This document shows positions 8,149-16,565 of a stretch of 21,280 nucleotides of DNA, piece after piece. Below the pieces are notes generated by a model that had not been told where the DNA came from, did not search any database, and saw only the letters and a list, made by a program, of their open reading frames with translations. The position numbers were made by a program, and so were the translations under genes. Position 1 is the first letter of the stretch, and every line of letters starts with the position of its first letter. The stretch comes from Pseudomonadota bacterium (lineage in GTDB: Bacteria; Bdellovibrionota; Bacteriovoracia; Bacteriovoracales; Bacteriovoracaceae): contig JAEYUK010000044.1 in the NCBI GenBank assembly GCA_023432655.1, forward strand, positions 1 through 21,280. Direction: 5' to 3'.

Positions 8149-8844
8149 TTACGCTACTTCTAGATCCTGGAACAAACGGTCCAGATTTTTTTCACTACCA
8201 ACTAAAACCACAATATCATCAGCTTCAATCACATCCATGGGAAGTGGAGAATCATTTATGACGACCCGATAGGCAGCTTTCCCTTCTTCGGTGATATAGG
8301 GAACACGTTTCTGAAGGGCCACAATATTGAGAGAATAATTTTGTCTGATTTGAGATTCTACCAGGGTTTTTCCCTCGAAAGATTTCCCCAGTTTTAATTC
8401 AACAATGGAATACCCCGCTGCAAAGTTATAGCGCTGAAGGACATGAGGGGCAGCAATTTTACTGGCTATGATTTCACCCATTTCTTCTTCAACTTTTACA
8501 ATCTCGGAAGCACCGATCTCGCGTAGAACATGTTCATGAAGTTGCGTGGTCGCTCGGGCAACAATTCGGCCGACTCCAAGCTTTCGAAGCATCGCCACCG
8601 ACATAATACTCATTTCGATATTATCACCAATGGCCACAATGGCCGTATCGACATCTGAAATACTGACGGCCCGGAGTGATTTCTCCTGAGTCACATCAAT
8701 ACAAACCGCGTGAGAAACTTTATCTTTAATCCGGTCCACAAGTTCGGGATTGGAATCAATCGCCAGAACCTCTGCACCTTTTTCGAATAACCTTACAGCG
8801 GTTTTAGCGCCGAAAGTTCCTAGTCCAATAACTGCTACCATCAT
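8149..8844 (-). CDS. ktrA: KtrA/TrkA-type potassium transport regulatory subunit (RCK domain)
   Basis: A 231-residue cytoplasmic RCK protein that forms the nucleotide-gated ring under a Ktr/Trk potassium channel. The RCK-N Rossmann fold carries G-L-G-T-F-G (7-12) and an acidic residue at the end of the second strand (D30), as expected for nucleotide binding. The RCK-C (TrkA-C) domain spans about 136-228. The single-RCK length fits KtrA rather than the doubled TrkA of enterobacteria. Two ATGs are adjacent (8844 and 8841), and the start is served by AGGA inside the last codons of ktrB, only 6 bp away, so translation is likely coupled. The product is expected to assemble with KtrB from the preceding gene. 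Confidence 0.93.
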   Translation of the reverse strand: MMVAVIGLGTFGAKTAVRLFEKGAEVLAIDSNPELVDRIKDKVSHAVCIDVTQEKSLRAVSISDVDTAIVAIGDNIEMSIMSVAMLRKLGVGRIVARATTQLHEHVLREIGASEIVKVEEEMGEIIASKIAAPHVLQRYNFAAGYSIVELKLGKSFEGKTLVESQIRQNYSLNIVALQKRVPYITEEGKAAYRVVINDSPLPMDVIEADDIVVLVGSEKNLDRLFQDLEVA

Positions 8845-8850
8845 AAAACA

Positions 8851-10575
8851 TTATCCTATTAAAATTTTTCCTTCTGGATATTCAACTTTTCTTGGCATAG
8901 CTGCACGACTTCCAACAGCAAGCACCAGTGTTAGTCCTCCCACTCGTCCTACAAACATAACAAGACAGATCAGGAGTTTACCCATATCGGTCATGAAAGG
9001 TGTCACGCCTAACGAGAGTCCTGTCGTGGAAAAAGCACTGGTCACTTCAAATAAAAGTGCCAGGAAGTTCTTATCAGGCTCTAACCGCATTATAACGAGA
9101 AGCCCGAGACTAACAATAATGAGCGAAATAATAAAGATCGCGATAGACTTTACGACTGTCGCGGCGGGAACTTTCCTCTCAAAGAACTCCACATTGGATT
9201 TACCTTGTAACGTCGCTTTCACAGACTGCAGAAGGACTGCAAAAGTCGTAGTCTTCACTCCTCCTCCGGTTGAACCAGGAGAAGCTCCAATAAACATCAA
9301 CAAGATCATCATATAAATAGTATGAGGATGAAGTGAGTTAAGGTTAATAGTGTTAAGCCCCGCCGTTCGCGTGGTTGCCGACTGGAAGAAAGAGACCTGA
9401 AGGCGCTCCCACATGCTCATGTCCTGGAAAGCATTTAAAAACTCTCCGAAGAAGAGATAAACCGTACCGAAGGCCAAAAGCAGTGTATTGACCGAAAGGA
9501 CTATTTTAGTGTGGACAGTAAGAGAATTAAAGGAACGTCTGGATCTTATCGTCTGAAGAACATCTTTCAAAACGGTTATCCCAATCCCTCCAAGAATGAC
9601 TAGAAGGGCCAGGCTAATATTAATGAGAGGAACGAAACCAAAGTCTTCCATGCTATTATTAAAGAGAGAAAAACCTGCATTACAGAAGGCCATGATGGCG
9701 TGGAAAAATCCAAAATAAAGAGCCTGTCCGATTTCAAAACCTTGCTGATAAAAAGAAAAAGTCAGGATCATCGCTCCTACGAACTCAATCACAAAAGTGT
9801 ACCGAACGATATTAACGATGAGCTCCAGAAGTTCCTGAGAACTGGAGGTTTCTAGCACATCCTGCATGATGACCCGTTCTCTCATCTGAAGATTTTTTCC
9901 CATGATAAGGGCCATTGAACTAGAGAGTGTCATAATCCCGAGTCCACCCACTTGAGCTAAGAGGAGTAAAACCATCTGGCCAAAAGTGCTGAAATTGTCA
10001 GCTATCGAGACTGTAGTAAGACCGGTCACACAAGTGGCGGACGTGGCCATAAATAAAGCATCAATGAAAGAGAGACTTTTCCCGGTGGAAGAAGAGACTG
10101 GTAACATCAGGATTAACGAGCCTAGAAAGATGACACCGCCGAAAGAGAGTAAAACCACCTGAGCAGGCGCTAGTTTCAGACGAAATAGAAAGCTACTGGT
10201 ACTTACGGCCACAGAGGGTGATTCTTCTTTTTTTTCATAGAAAGAAATAAATGACGAAAACAGATGGACTGCTGAAAGCCAGTAAACAAACTCTAAGTCA
10301 CCCCAAGTTATGACAATCGGGACAAAAATAATGAGGGAAAAGACATGACCACGAAAAAAATCCTCAAAACCTTTGCTCTTTAAGAAATTAGTGGCAAGAG
10401 TAATAAATAAAATAAGAGGAACCACCCAGAGGGCGTACTCCATGAGCATTTCCATCGGAAGCTTCTGTAAGAATTCCGGGAAACGACCAGATTTTTGTAG
10501 GGTATAGATCAGGACGAACAAACCATTGACGAAAATTTCGAGCAACAATGGAATTCTTCCCATAAAATAATTCAT
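8851..10575 (-). CDS. ktrB: KtrB/TrkH-type potassium uptake channel subunit with N-terminal membrane extension
   Basis: The 574-residue product is a K+ translocating subunit of the Ktr/Trk/HKT superfamily. All four pore loops with their selectivity-filter glycines are seen: T-C-V-T-G-L (G185), F-C-N-A-G-F (G301), T-R-T-A-G-L (G406) and S-T-T-G-L (G519). The conserved loop G-A-S-P-G-S-T-G-G-G-V-K-T-T-T (430-444) is intact. The core is about 440 residues, the usual KtrB size. It is preceded by roughly 130 extra residues with three or four hydrophobic segments (about 8-25, 48-63, 79-92 and 97-112), not present in standard KtrB. The start ATG at 10575 lacks a clear SD. It is the first gene of the minus-strand run with ktrA, and is divergent from the methyltransferase gene across 45 bp. 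Confidence 0.93.
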   Translation of the reverse strand: MNYFMGRIPLLLEIFVNGLFVLIYTLQKSGRFPEFLQKLPMEMLMEYALWVVPLILFITLATNFLKSKGFEDFFRGHVFSLIIFVPIVITWGDLEFVYWLSAVHLFSSFISFYEKKEESPSVAVSTSSFLFRLKLAPAQVVLLSFGGVIFLGSLILMLPVSSSTGKSLSFIDALFMATSATCVTGLTTVSIADNFSTFGQMVLLLLAQVGGLGIMTLSSSMALIMGKNLQMRERVIMQDVLETSSSQELLELIVNIVRYTFVIEFVGAMILTFSFYQQGFEIGQALYFGFFHAIMAFCNAGFSLFNNSMEDFGFVPLINISLALLVILGGIGITVLKDVLQTIRSRRSFNSLTVHTKIVLSVNTLLLAFGTVYLFFGEFLNAFQDMSMWERLQVSFFQSATTRTAGLNTINLNSLHPHTIYMMILLMFIGASPGSTGGGVKTTTFAVLLQSVKATLQGKSNVEFFERKVPAATVVKSIAIFIISLIIVSLGLLVIMRLEPDKNFLALLFEVTSAFSTTGLSLGVTPFMTDMGKLLICLVMFVGRVGGLTLVLAVGSRAAMPRKVEYPEGKILIG

Positions 10576-10620
10576 GACTACGATTTTACGCTCTTTTTTT
10601 AATAATCCTAGGAATTGTTA

Positions 10621-11724
10621 ATGCGACAAAAACGTTCTATCCCCTTTGAGATTACCGGTGTCGATAGTCTAGGACAGGGAGTTAGTAAGATTACAGAAAA
10701 AATAACCTTAATACCTAAAACGGCCATCGGAGACAAGGGTGAGGCCATCCTCGTCTCCGAGAAAAAAGGGGTAGCCTTTGCACGGGCGGAAAAACTTAGC
10801 GAGTCATCCACTCAAAGAATTAAGCCTGAGTGTCCTCACTTTTCCAATTGTCCATCTTGTCACTTTCTTCATGTGGATTATGCTCAGGAACTTCGTTATA
10901 AAAAAGAAAATTTTGAAAGACTCTTTCGAAATCTGCCTCTTCCAGCGGTAGAAGTTATTGCCGCTGATCGTCGCCTTGCTTACAGAAACAGAATTCAGCT
11001 TCATTATAGTCTCAAATCTAAGCTATTAGGGATGAGAGACCCCCACTCCTTCGGCATTCTTCCCATTCCCGAATGTCTGATTGCAGTGCCGGAAGTGGCC
11101 AGTGAGCTTCGAAGACTTTATTCCAACGACCAATGGAGCAAGGAAGCTCCTGCAAATATCCCTGAAGGGCATGTTGAGATTTATTGGCATCAAAATGAAC
11201 TGAAAGTGAATTGGAATCGACCCTATTCAGAAGGAGGGTTCACTCAGGTTTTTGATGAAATGAATCAGAAACTAAAAGATCTCCTAAAAAAATTATGGCT
11301 CCCTAATAATCCGACCAACCTGCTCGATCTTTTCGGAGGAAATGGAAACCTATCTAATGATTTAAATTATTCCAATCGGTTATGTGTCGATTTGTACCAA
11401 GATCTTCCAGGAGCAGACTTTTTCTCTCAGGATCTCTATGGAGAACATGCCCTTTCGAGAGTGAAAAAAGAACTCATTAAGCGTTCCATGATTGTAGAGT
11501 CTTTACTTTTAGATCCTCCACGCAGCGGTCTTAAGAATATTAAGGAATGGGTAACAACTTTCAATCCGCAAACTATCGCGTACGTCAGTTGTGATCCGCA
11601 AACATTGGCCCGCGATCTTAAGGATCTCAAAGGGTATACTTTCAGGAAGGCATTCTTAATCGATTTCTTCCCTTCAACCTTTCATTTTGAGAGCTTCATA
11701 ATTCTGGATAGAGAAAATTATTAA
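10621..11724 (+). CDS. TrmA/RlmD-family RNA (uracil-5-)-methyltransferase, divergent
   Basis: This is a class I SAM-dependent RNA m5U methyltransferase that would act on rRNA or tRNA. From ATG 10621 (AGGA seven bases before) it has 367 residues, shorter than E. coli RlmD. An N-terminal TRAM-like domain (about 5-60) is followed by an Fe-S cluster set C71-x5-C77-x2-C80 and C152, the RlmD/RlmC pattern. Motif I reads L-L-D-L-F-G-G-N-G-N-L, then L-L-L-D-P-P-R-S-G-L, and the catalytic cysteine C324 is in Y-V-S-C-D-P-Q-T-L-A-R-D-L. The F-x-Q-x-N segment typical of the family is altered to F-T-Q-V-F. Substrate (23S U1939 or another U) is therefore uncertain. A second family member, rlmC, lies 6 kb away. 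A TTG at 10615 is a poorer start. Confidence 0.8.
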   Translation: MRQKRSIPFEITGVDSLGQGVSKITEKITLIPKTAIGDKGEAILVSEKKGVAFARAEKLSESSTQRIKPECPHFSNCPSCHFLHVDYAQELRYKKENFERLFRNLPLPAVEVIAADRRLAYRNRIQLHYSLKSKLLGMRDPHSFGILPIPECLIAVPEVASELRRLYSNDQWSKEAPANIPEGHVEIYWHQNELKVNWNRPYSEGGFTQVFDEMNQKLKDLLKKLWLPNNPTNLLDLFGGNGNLSNDLNYSNRLCVDLYQDLPGADFFSQDLYGEHALSRVKKELIKRSMIVESLLLDPPRSGLKNIKEWVTTFNPQTIAYVSCDPQTLARDLKDLKGYTFRKAFLIDFFPSTFHFESFIILDRENY

Positions 11725-11726
11725 GT

Positions 11727-11755
11727 TTTACAAAAATCCTTCCCTTAAATAGAAT
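11727..11755 (+). promoter_or_regulatory. Predicted sigma70-type promoter for the TPR lipoprotein-rodZ pair
   Basis: TTTACA (11727-11732), a 17-bp spacer and TAGAAT (11750-11755) lie just after the methyltransferase stop and 32 bp before the ATG at 11788. Both hexamers are one or two bases from consensus with ideal spacing. The predicted leader is short, about 25 nt, and contains a strong GGGGGAAAG ribosome-binding site. Confidence 0.55.
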
Positions 11756-11787
11756 GAAAGAGCATCTATTTTATTTGGGGGAAAGCA

Positions 11788-12621
11788 ATGCTTACATTAG
11801 GTCGGTTTACATCTAAACTTTTACCAGTCATGGCCTTGCTTATTATGACCGCCTGTGCTTCAAAAAACAGCGTTCAGAGTAAACAATCTGAAATTTACTT
11901 TTCAGCAGGAACCCAAAGTTTGATGGAAAAGCAGTATACAGATGCGCTTAAAAACTTAATCCAGGCCAACAAACTCGATCCAAATAATTCAGAGATTCTC
12001 AATAACCTGGCGATGGCCTTTTATTTTAAGGGTGAAACCGGAATGGCGATCAAGCACCTCGAACGCGCCTTAGAAGTAGATGATAAAAACTCGGATGCCA
12101 AAACAAACCTCGCTTCTATTTATTTTAAAGAAGGAAAAATCTCAGAAGCCGAAGCACTTTATCAGAAAGTATTAAAAGATTTGACCTATGAAAAACAGGC
12201 CAGAACCTATTTTAACTTAGGAGTCATTGAACTTCAGGCCAAAAATAATCTAAGCCGCGCTGAAAGCTATTTCAAAAGATCAATCAAGGAAGATGAAAAT
12301 TATTGTCCTTCATATTATCACTTGGGACTCATTCAATTTAAACAACGCCAACTCAATACAGCTTTAAAGACCTTTAAACTCGCATCCATGGGAACTTGCT
12401 ATGAGTCCCCTGCTCCTCACTACTACCAGGCCTTAACACTGATTCAACTTTCCCGTTATGACGAAGCCAGAATTAAATTAGATGAAATCGACACTCGATT
12501 TAAAAATAGCTCATTTGCGAAAATGGCAAGAATGAAAGTAATTGAAATCAATCAACTAGAAAAAAATAAATCTCAGGAATCACATGCATCAAGGAAGGTG
12601 CTTGAATCTCCAGACTTCTAA
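11788..12621 (+). CDS. TPR lipoprotein, PilF/Tgl-like
   Basis: The 277-residue product begins with a signal peptide ending in a lipobox-like M-T-A-C, with lipidation predicted at C23. About six tetratricopeptide repeats follow (near 34-67, 68-101, 102-135, 138-172, 174-207 and 210-243). Two cysteines, C173 and C204, lie within the C-terminal repeats. In PilF/Tgl proteins this architecture anchors a TPR superhelix to the outer membrane, where it helps assemble the type IV pilus secretin. The neighbour rodZ starts 19 bp downstream; pilF-rodZ adjacency is also known in gammaproteobacteria, which supports the assignment. TPR similarity alone is not specific, so a different envelope-assembly role is possible. 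A strong SD, GGGGGAAAG, and a promoter-like sequence precede it. Confidence 0.8.
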   Translation: MLTLGRFTSKLLPVMALLIMTACASKNSVQSKQSEIYFSAGTQSLMEKQYTDALKNLIQANKLDPNNSEILNNLAMAFYFKGETGMAIKHLERALEVDDKNSDAKTNLASIYFKEGKISEAEALYQKVLKDLTYEKQARTYFNLGVIELQAKNNLSRAESYFKRSIKEDENYCPSYYHLGLIQFKQRQLNTALKTFKLASMGTCYESPAPHYYQALTLIQLSRYDEARIKLDEIDTRFKNSSFAKMARMKVIEINQLEKNKSQESHASRKVLESPDF

Positions 12622-12640
12622 TACACCAAGGATGGCGTAA

Positions 12641-13813
12641 ATGGAAAACCAAGATCAAAATGCAGCTCCTCTCTTAGGAGAATTTCTCAAGCAAAAGAGA
12701 GTGGAAAAAAATTTCACTCTAGAGAAGCTGGCCCAAAGAACAAAAATCAGCATCAATATCTTGAGAGCTATTGAAGCGAATGATTTTAAAAATCTACCGA
12801 GCCCAGCCTATGTGAAAGGCTTCGTTAATACTTATGGAAAGATGTTAGGCATCCCTCCAGAGGAAAGCATCAGTAAGCTTGAATTCACTTATTTTAAAGT
12901 CGTGGGTAAACCATTTCCGGCCTTAGATCACACTAAGCAAATGCTTTCAAGCGGCACGAAGACGCCTGTTGATGACAGAGCGGAAACTGGGACCAAACCT
13001 CAGGAAGTTATTGAAAGTGCAACTTCTGTTATCGAAAATACGAAATCATTTCTTCCGGTCATTATTTTCGTCACAGTCATCCTCGTTTTCGTGGGCGGCT
13101 ATAAACTGATTTCTTCCGTCGTAAAAGATGAAGTCAGCAGTTCTAAAACGAAAGATTTAGGCCCAAAGATTGAATCCAGTTCAGCCTTGGTCCACAACAA
13201 TGAACCCAAGCCTACTACTACTGTAACACCAGCAAAAGAAGCTGAACCAGCCGCCACCGCTCCGGCGACCACGACAACTGAAACTCAGCCAGCGGTGGAA
13301 GAAAAAAAACCGGAAGTAGAAGTCCGTAGAAATTATCCAACGATTGAATTCAGAACTGTGCGAGGCAAACTCTTTACTGTCCTTCCAGATGCCCCTGAAA
13401 ATACTGATGAAACGTTCCTGCCTAAACCGATTAAAGATTCCATGGATTCAAGTATTCAGAATGTTTACATCAAAGCTGTGTCTGGTAACACTTGGTTAAG
13501 TTATAAAATCGATGGAAATCCCATTGAAAGTGTCATCATTAAGCAAGGCAGCGACCTCTTTCTACAAGGCGAAGAAATAAGAATTTTTCTCGGAAACGCT
13601 AATGTCACTAAGATCTTTTATAATAACTATCTTATTAGTGCGCCTACAAAGTCCGGAGTTAAGAGCTTAATCTTCCCGGAAGAAAGCAATTCGAAATTCA
13701 AATTACCTCTATTTCCAAAAGCTACGGATGATATCCTTCACACCTCTGAAGATTATCAAAAACGCATGAAGCTAGAAGAGGATGAGTTAGAAAAAAAGAA
13801 GCAAGCCGAATAG
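12641..13813 (+). CDS. rodZ: RodZ-like cytoskeletal membrane protein (HTH domain, TM, DUF4115-like domain)
   Basis: RodZ links the MreB cytoskeleton to the periplasmic cell-wall elongation machinery. The 390-residue product has an N-terminal HTH_25-type domain (about 10-82, with G-E-F-L-K-Q-K-R, T-L-E-K-L-A-Q-R-T-K-I and L-P-S-P-A-Y-V-K-G-F). A linker and a single TM helix (137-156) follow, then a Thr/Pro/Ala/Glu-rich periplasmic linker (about 165-225). The C-terminal beta-rich domain contains W-L-S-Y-K-I-D-G (near 283-290) and I-F-L-G-N-A-N-V (near 333), the DUF4115 pattern. The HTH of RodZ binds MreB rather than DNA. The start has AAGGATGG seven bases upstream. The stop lies 2 bp from the end of convergent lptF. 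RodZ is usually needed for rod or vibrioid shape. Confidence 0.88.
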   Translation: MENQDQNAAPLLGEFLKQKRVEKNFTLEKLAQRTKISINILRAIEANDFKNLPSPAYVKGFVNTYGKMLGIPPEESISKLEFTYFKVVGKPFPALDHTKQMLSSGTKTPVDDRAETGTKPQEVIESATSVIENTKSFLPVIIFVTVILVFVGGYKLISSVVKDEVSSSKTKDLGPKIESSSALVHNNEPKPTTTVTPAKEAEPAATAPATTTTETQPAVEEKKPEVEVRRNYPTIEFRTVRGKLFTVLPDAPENTDETFLPKPIKDSMDSSIQNVYIKAVSGNTWLSYKIDGNPIESVIIKQGSDLFLQGEEIRIFLGNANVTKIFYNNYLISAPTKSGVKSLIFPEESNSKFKLPLFPKATDDILHTSEDYQKRMKLEEDELEKKKQAE

Positions 13814-13815
13814 GA

Positions 13816-14946
13816 TTACGACTGCCAGTCTAACTTTCTGTAAAGACCCAATCCAAGAAAAGACATTACTGTTATTGGTAAAAAGACGGCCAAGGGAATC
13901 GGAATGGTTCCCTTCTTGGCCAAACTCACTAAAGAAAAATAAAGGCCATAATAAAGGATCAAACAAAATAGGCCCAAAAGGCCTGAATTCTTACTTTTAC
14001 CGCGATTGCCGGATATCCCTAACGTAAAACCTAAGATACAGAATACGAAGCAAATCAAGGCGCCATTTTTCCGGTTCCAGAACTCATACTTAGCATTGAA
14101 GAATTCTTTTTGATTAAAGCCATAGGCCTTATCCGCTTCCTCGGGAGTCATTTTAAGAACCCCTTCCAGCTCTTTGGAGGTCAGCATGGTTTCTTTAATG
14201 CTAAAGCGATCGTCGAACTGTTGCTGAGAAACTGGAAAAACATATTTTTTAAAAAGTATTTTTTCCACATTGTTGCCTGGAGCTTGTCCGATGATATTTC
14301 CATCAAAAAGAGTCAGGGTCAGTTTCTCAGAAAGTGATTCACTGGAACGCTCGAAAACCAACTCTCCCCGATCGGCAAAAATAACTCTTTCCGAGCCCTC
14401 TTTTTCCACAATATGGAGAAAGACTTCTTTTAAGTTACGGCCATATTTCGTGGACTCGGCAGCAAACAGAGTTAAATTTGGAATGAGGGTGAAAAATTGC
14501 CCCTCTTTAATCCCTGCCAATAGCCCGCTCGAAGTGAGGTAATTAATTTTTTTCCTGAACTCTTTATTAGATTGGGGAATCACGTTCTGATTAAGCTGGT
14601 AAACACTGGCCGTCAGAATCCCGGCAATAACTAAAAAAGGAACCAAAATCCTAAATTTGGTCATGCCTCCGGCACGCATTGCTATATATTCAGAATCACT
14701 TGAAAGACGGTTCAAGCAGTAGATCGTGGAAAAAAACACTGCAATGGGTAAAGAAAGGGGAACAAATGTTAAGGCGATATTTCCCACCAATTTCAGGGTA
14801 AACCAAAGGGAAATATCTCGGGTCACCAATAGCTCCGTCAGCCGAAAAAGTTCGAAAGTTAGAAGAAAGCTGATAAAAAAGAAAGTACTCACCACCAGGG
14901 GCATGATAAACTGCGCGGCAAGGTATCTTTGGAGCAAAAGTTTCAT
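13816..14946 (-). CDS. lptF: LPS export permease, LptF/LptG (YjgP/YjgQ) family
   Basis: LptF and LptG form the transmembrane part of the LptB2FGC transporter that extracts LPS from the inner membrane. The 376-residue product has three N-terminal TM segments, with the family loop S-S-D-S-E-Y-I-A-M-R-A-G-G-M-T after the second. A periplasmic beta-jellyroll (about 120-280) is followed by three C-terminal TM segments. Divergence from pepA, as in enterobacteria, favours LptF over LptG. The start is ambiguous: ATG 14946 matches family N-termini, but GGAG is 13 bases away; a TTG at 14955 has GGAG four bases upstream and would add three residues. No lptG is adjacent. The stop is 2 bp from the rodZ stop. 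Confidence 0.88.
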   Translation of the reverse strand: MKLLLQRYLAAQFIMPLVVSTFFFISFLLTFELFRLTELLVTRDISLWFTLKLVGNIALTFVPLSLPIAVFFSTIYCLNRLSSDSEYIAMRAGGMTKFRILVPFLVIAGILTASVYQLNQNVIPQSNKEFRKKINYLTSSGLLAGIKEGQFFTLIPNLTLFAAESTKYGRNLKEVFLHIVEKEGSERVIFADRGELVFERSSESLSEKLTLTLFDGNIIGQAPGNNVEKILFKKYVFPVSQQQFDDRFSIKETMLTSKELEGVLKMTPEEADKAYGFNQKEFFNAKYEFWNRKNGALICFVFCILGFTLGISGNRGKSKNSGLLGLFCLILYYGLYFSLVSLAKKGTIPIPLAVFLPITVMSFLGLGLYRKLDWQS

Positions 14947-14966
14947 AAATAACAAGTTACTCCAGA

Positions 14967-14995
14967 TTCACCTTTCCATCAAGAAATGGCAGAAT
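14967..14995 (+). promoter_or_regulatory. Weak candidate promoter for pepA
   Basis: TTCACC (14967-14972), 17 bp, then CAGAAT (14990-14995) lies in the 74-bp lptF/pepA divergent region and would start transcription about 20 nt before the pepA ATG. Each hexamer has two mismatches to the sigma70 consensus, so this is a weak call. Confidence 0.25.
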
Positions 14996-15020
14996 GTTAA
15001 GACTTAATAAAGGAGCTTCT

Positions 15021-16565
15021 ATGCAGATTAAACTAGATTCAGTAGGAAACCATTTCCTTACTGCGGATTTAAAAATTTTAACGGCCTTTCAAAAAAGCGC
15101 CAATACAGAGAAACCATCAAAAAAGACGAAAAGTACTTCCGAGGCTTCAGCTGTTATCGACCACTGGTCAGATAAAGGTTTAAAAGAAGAATACGATAAT
15201 CTTAAAGCTTCTAAGAACTTCAAAGCCACCAAAGATGAAACTCTTTCTTTTACTGGAGCAACTGGTGAAACTGTTTGGGTTGTAGGTCTTGGCGATAAAA
15301 CCAAAGTGACTGCTGAAGATATCCGCAAAGCAACTGCAAAAGCCTTCAAAGCCGCAAAAGCTGGGAAGTTCTCAACAATCGCATTTGATGTAAATGGCTT
15401 TAACGTACTAAAAGACGAAGCACAAACGGCTGGACTTATTGCCGAAGCGGCTTACCTTTCTGATTATACTTTCGATAAGTATAAATCAAAAAAGCCTGAG
15501 GAAATTTCTGTAACAGTTATCCTCGGTCATATTGAAAAGAAAAACTCACAGAAAGTTGAAAAGGCCCTCGCTTCAGCGAAAAACGTTTGTGAGTCTATTT
15601 CCGTCATCAAAGACTTTGTTAACGAAGCACCAAACGTCCTTCACTCTGAAGAATACGCACGAAGAATCGAAGCGGATGTGAAGAAAAATCTTAAAGGTGT
15701 AAAAATCAAAGTTCTCAACAAAGCTGCCATTCAAAAAGAAAAAATGGGAATGCTTTTGGCCGTGAACTCTGGTTCAGCTTATGAGCCTCGGATCGTTCAC
15801 TTAACTTACGAGCCAGCTAAAGCAAACTCAAAAACAAAACACGTCGCTTTAGTCGGTAAAGGTATCACTTTTGATACTGGCGGTTACTCGCTTAAGCCAG
15901 GCGGCAGTATGATGAACATGAAAAATGATATGGGCGGTTCGGCCACTGTTTACGGTGCTTTCCGTGCAGCTGTATTAGAAAAAGCTCCAATCAAAATTAC
16001 TTGTATTCTTGCTATGACAGATAACGCTGTAAACGAATACGCAACTATGCCTGATTCAATTGTAACTGCTAGAAATGGTAAAACAGTAGAAATCCTTAAT
16101 ACTGATGCTGAGGGCAGACTTATTCTTGGGGACGCTCTTGATTATGCTTGTGATCAAAATCCACAATACATCATCGACGCTGCTACTTTAACAGGGGCAT
16201 GTCTTGTGGCCTTAGGTAATCAGGTTTGCGGTATTCTCGGAAATGATCAAAAGTGGATCGAAGAAGTTCTAGGCGCTGCTAAAGATCAAGATGAGTATAT
16301 GTGGCAACTTCCAATCATTAATGAGTGGAGACAAGACCTTAAATCAAAAGTGGCTGACCTTAAGAACATCGGAACACCGATGAGAGCGGGTACGGCACTT
16401 GGTGCAGCTTTCCTTGAAGAGTTCATTAAGAACGACATCAAGTGGGCCCACCTTGATATCGCCGGTGTAGTTGATGCTCAATCACACCTTCCGTATTGTT
16501 CAGCTCATGGAGCTTCAGGACTTATCGTTCGTACCCTGACTCACTTGCTGGTTAATGGAAAATAA
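15021..16565 (+). CDS. pepA: Leucyl aminopeptidase (cytosol aminopeptidase, M17 family)
   Basis: A di-metal aminopeptidase that removes N-terminal residues from peptides in the cytoplasm; in E. coli the protein also binds DNA. From ATG 15021, with AAAGGAG six bases upstream, the product has 514 residues, the usual length. All metal ligands and catalytic residues can be placed: K280 and D285 in V-G-K-G-I-T-F-D-T-G-G, K292 in S-L-K-P, D303 in K-N-D-M-G-G, and D362, E364 and R366 in N-T-D-A-E-G-R-L. The N-terminal domain (1 to about 170) is Lys-rich and little conserved. Base composition is AT-richer than in trmL, which overlaps its 3' end by 11 bp. An upstream in-frame ATG at 14994 lacks a ribosome-binding site. 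Confidence 0.95.
   Translation: MQIKLDSVGNHFLTADLKILTAFQKSANTEKPSKKTKSTSEASAVIDHWSDKGLKEEYDNLKASKNFKATKDETLSFTGATGETVWVVGLGDKTKVTAEDIRKATAKAFKAAKAGKFSTIAFDVNGFNVLKDEAQTAGLIAEAAYLSDYTFDKYKSKKPEEISVTVILGHIEKKNSQKVEKALASAKNVCESISVIKDFVNEAPNVLHSEEYARRIEADVKKNLKGVKIKVLNKAAIQKEKMGMLLAVNSGSAYEPRIVHLTYEPAKANSKTKHVALVGKGITFDTGGYSLKPGGSMMNMKNDMGGSATVYGAFRAAVLEKAPIKITCILAMTDNAVNEYATMPDSIVTARNGKTVEILNTDAEGRLILGDALDYACDQNPQYIIDAATLTGACLVALGNQVCGILGNDQKWIEEVLGAAKDQDEYMWQLPIINEWRQDLKSKVADLKNIGTPMRAGTALGAAFLEEFIKNDIKWAHLDIAGVVDAQSHLPYCSAHGASGLIVRTLTHLLVNGK

Noticed and set aside
8750..9316. A 188-codon plus-strand open frame opposite ktrA/ktrB
   Set aside because: It is antisense to two well-supported genes, is Ser/Thr/Pro/Ile-rich in the way of a mirrored membrane gene, and has no ribosome-binding site or recognisable motif.
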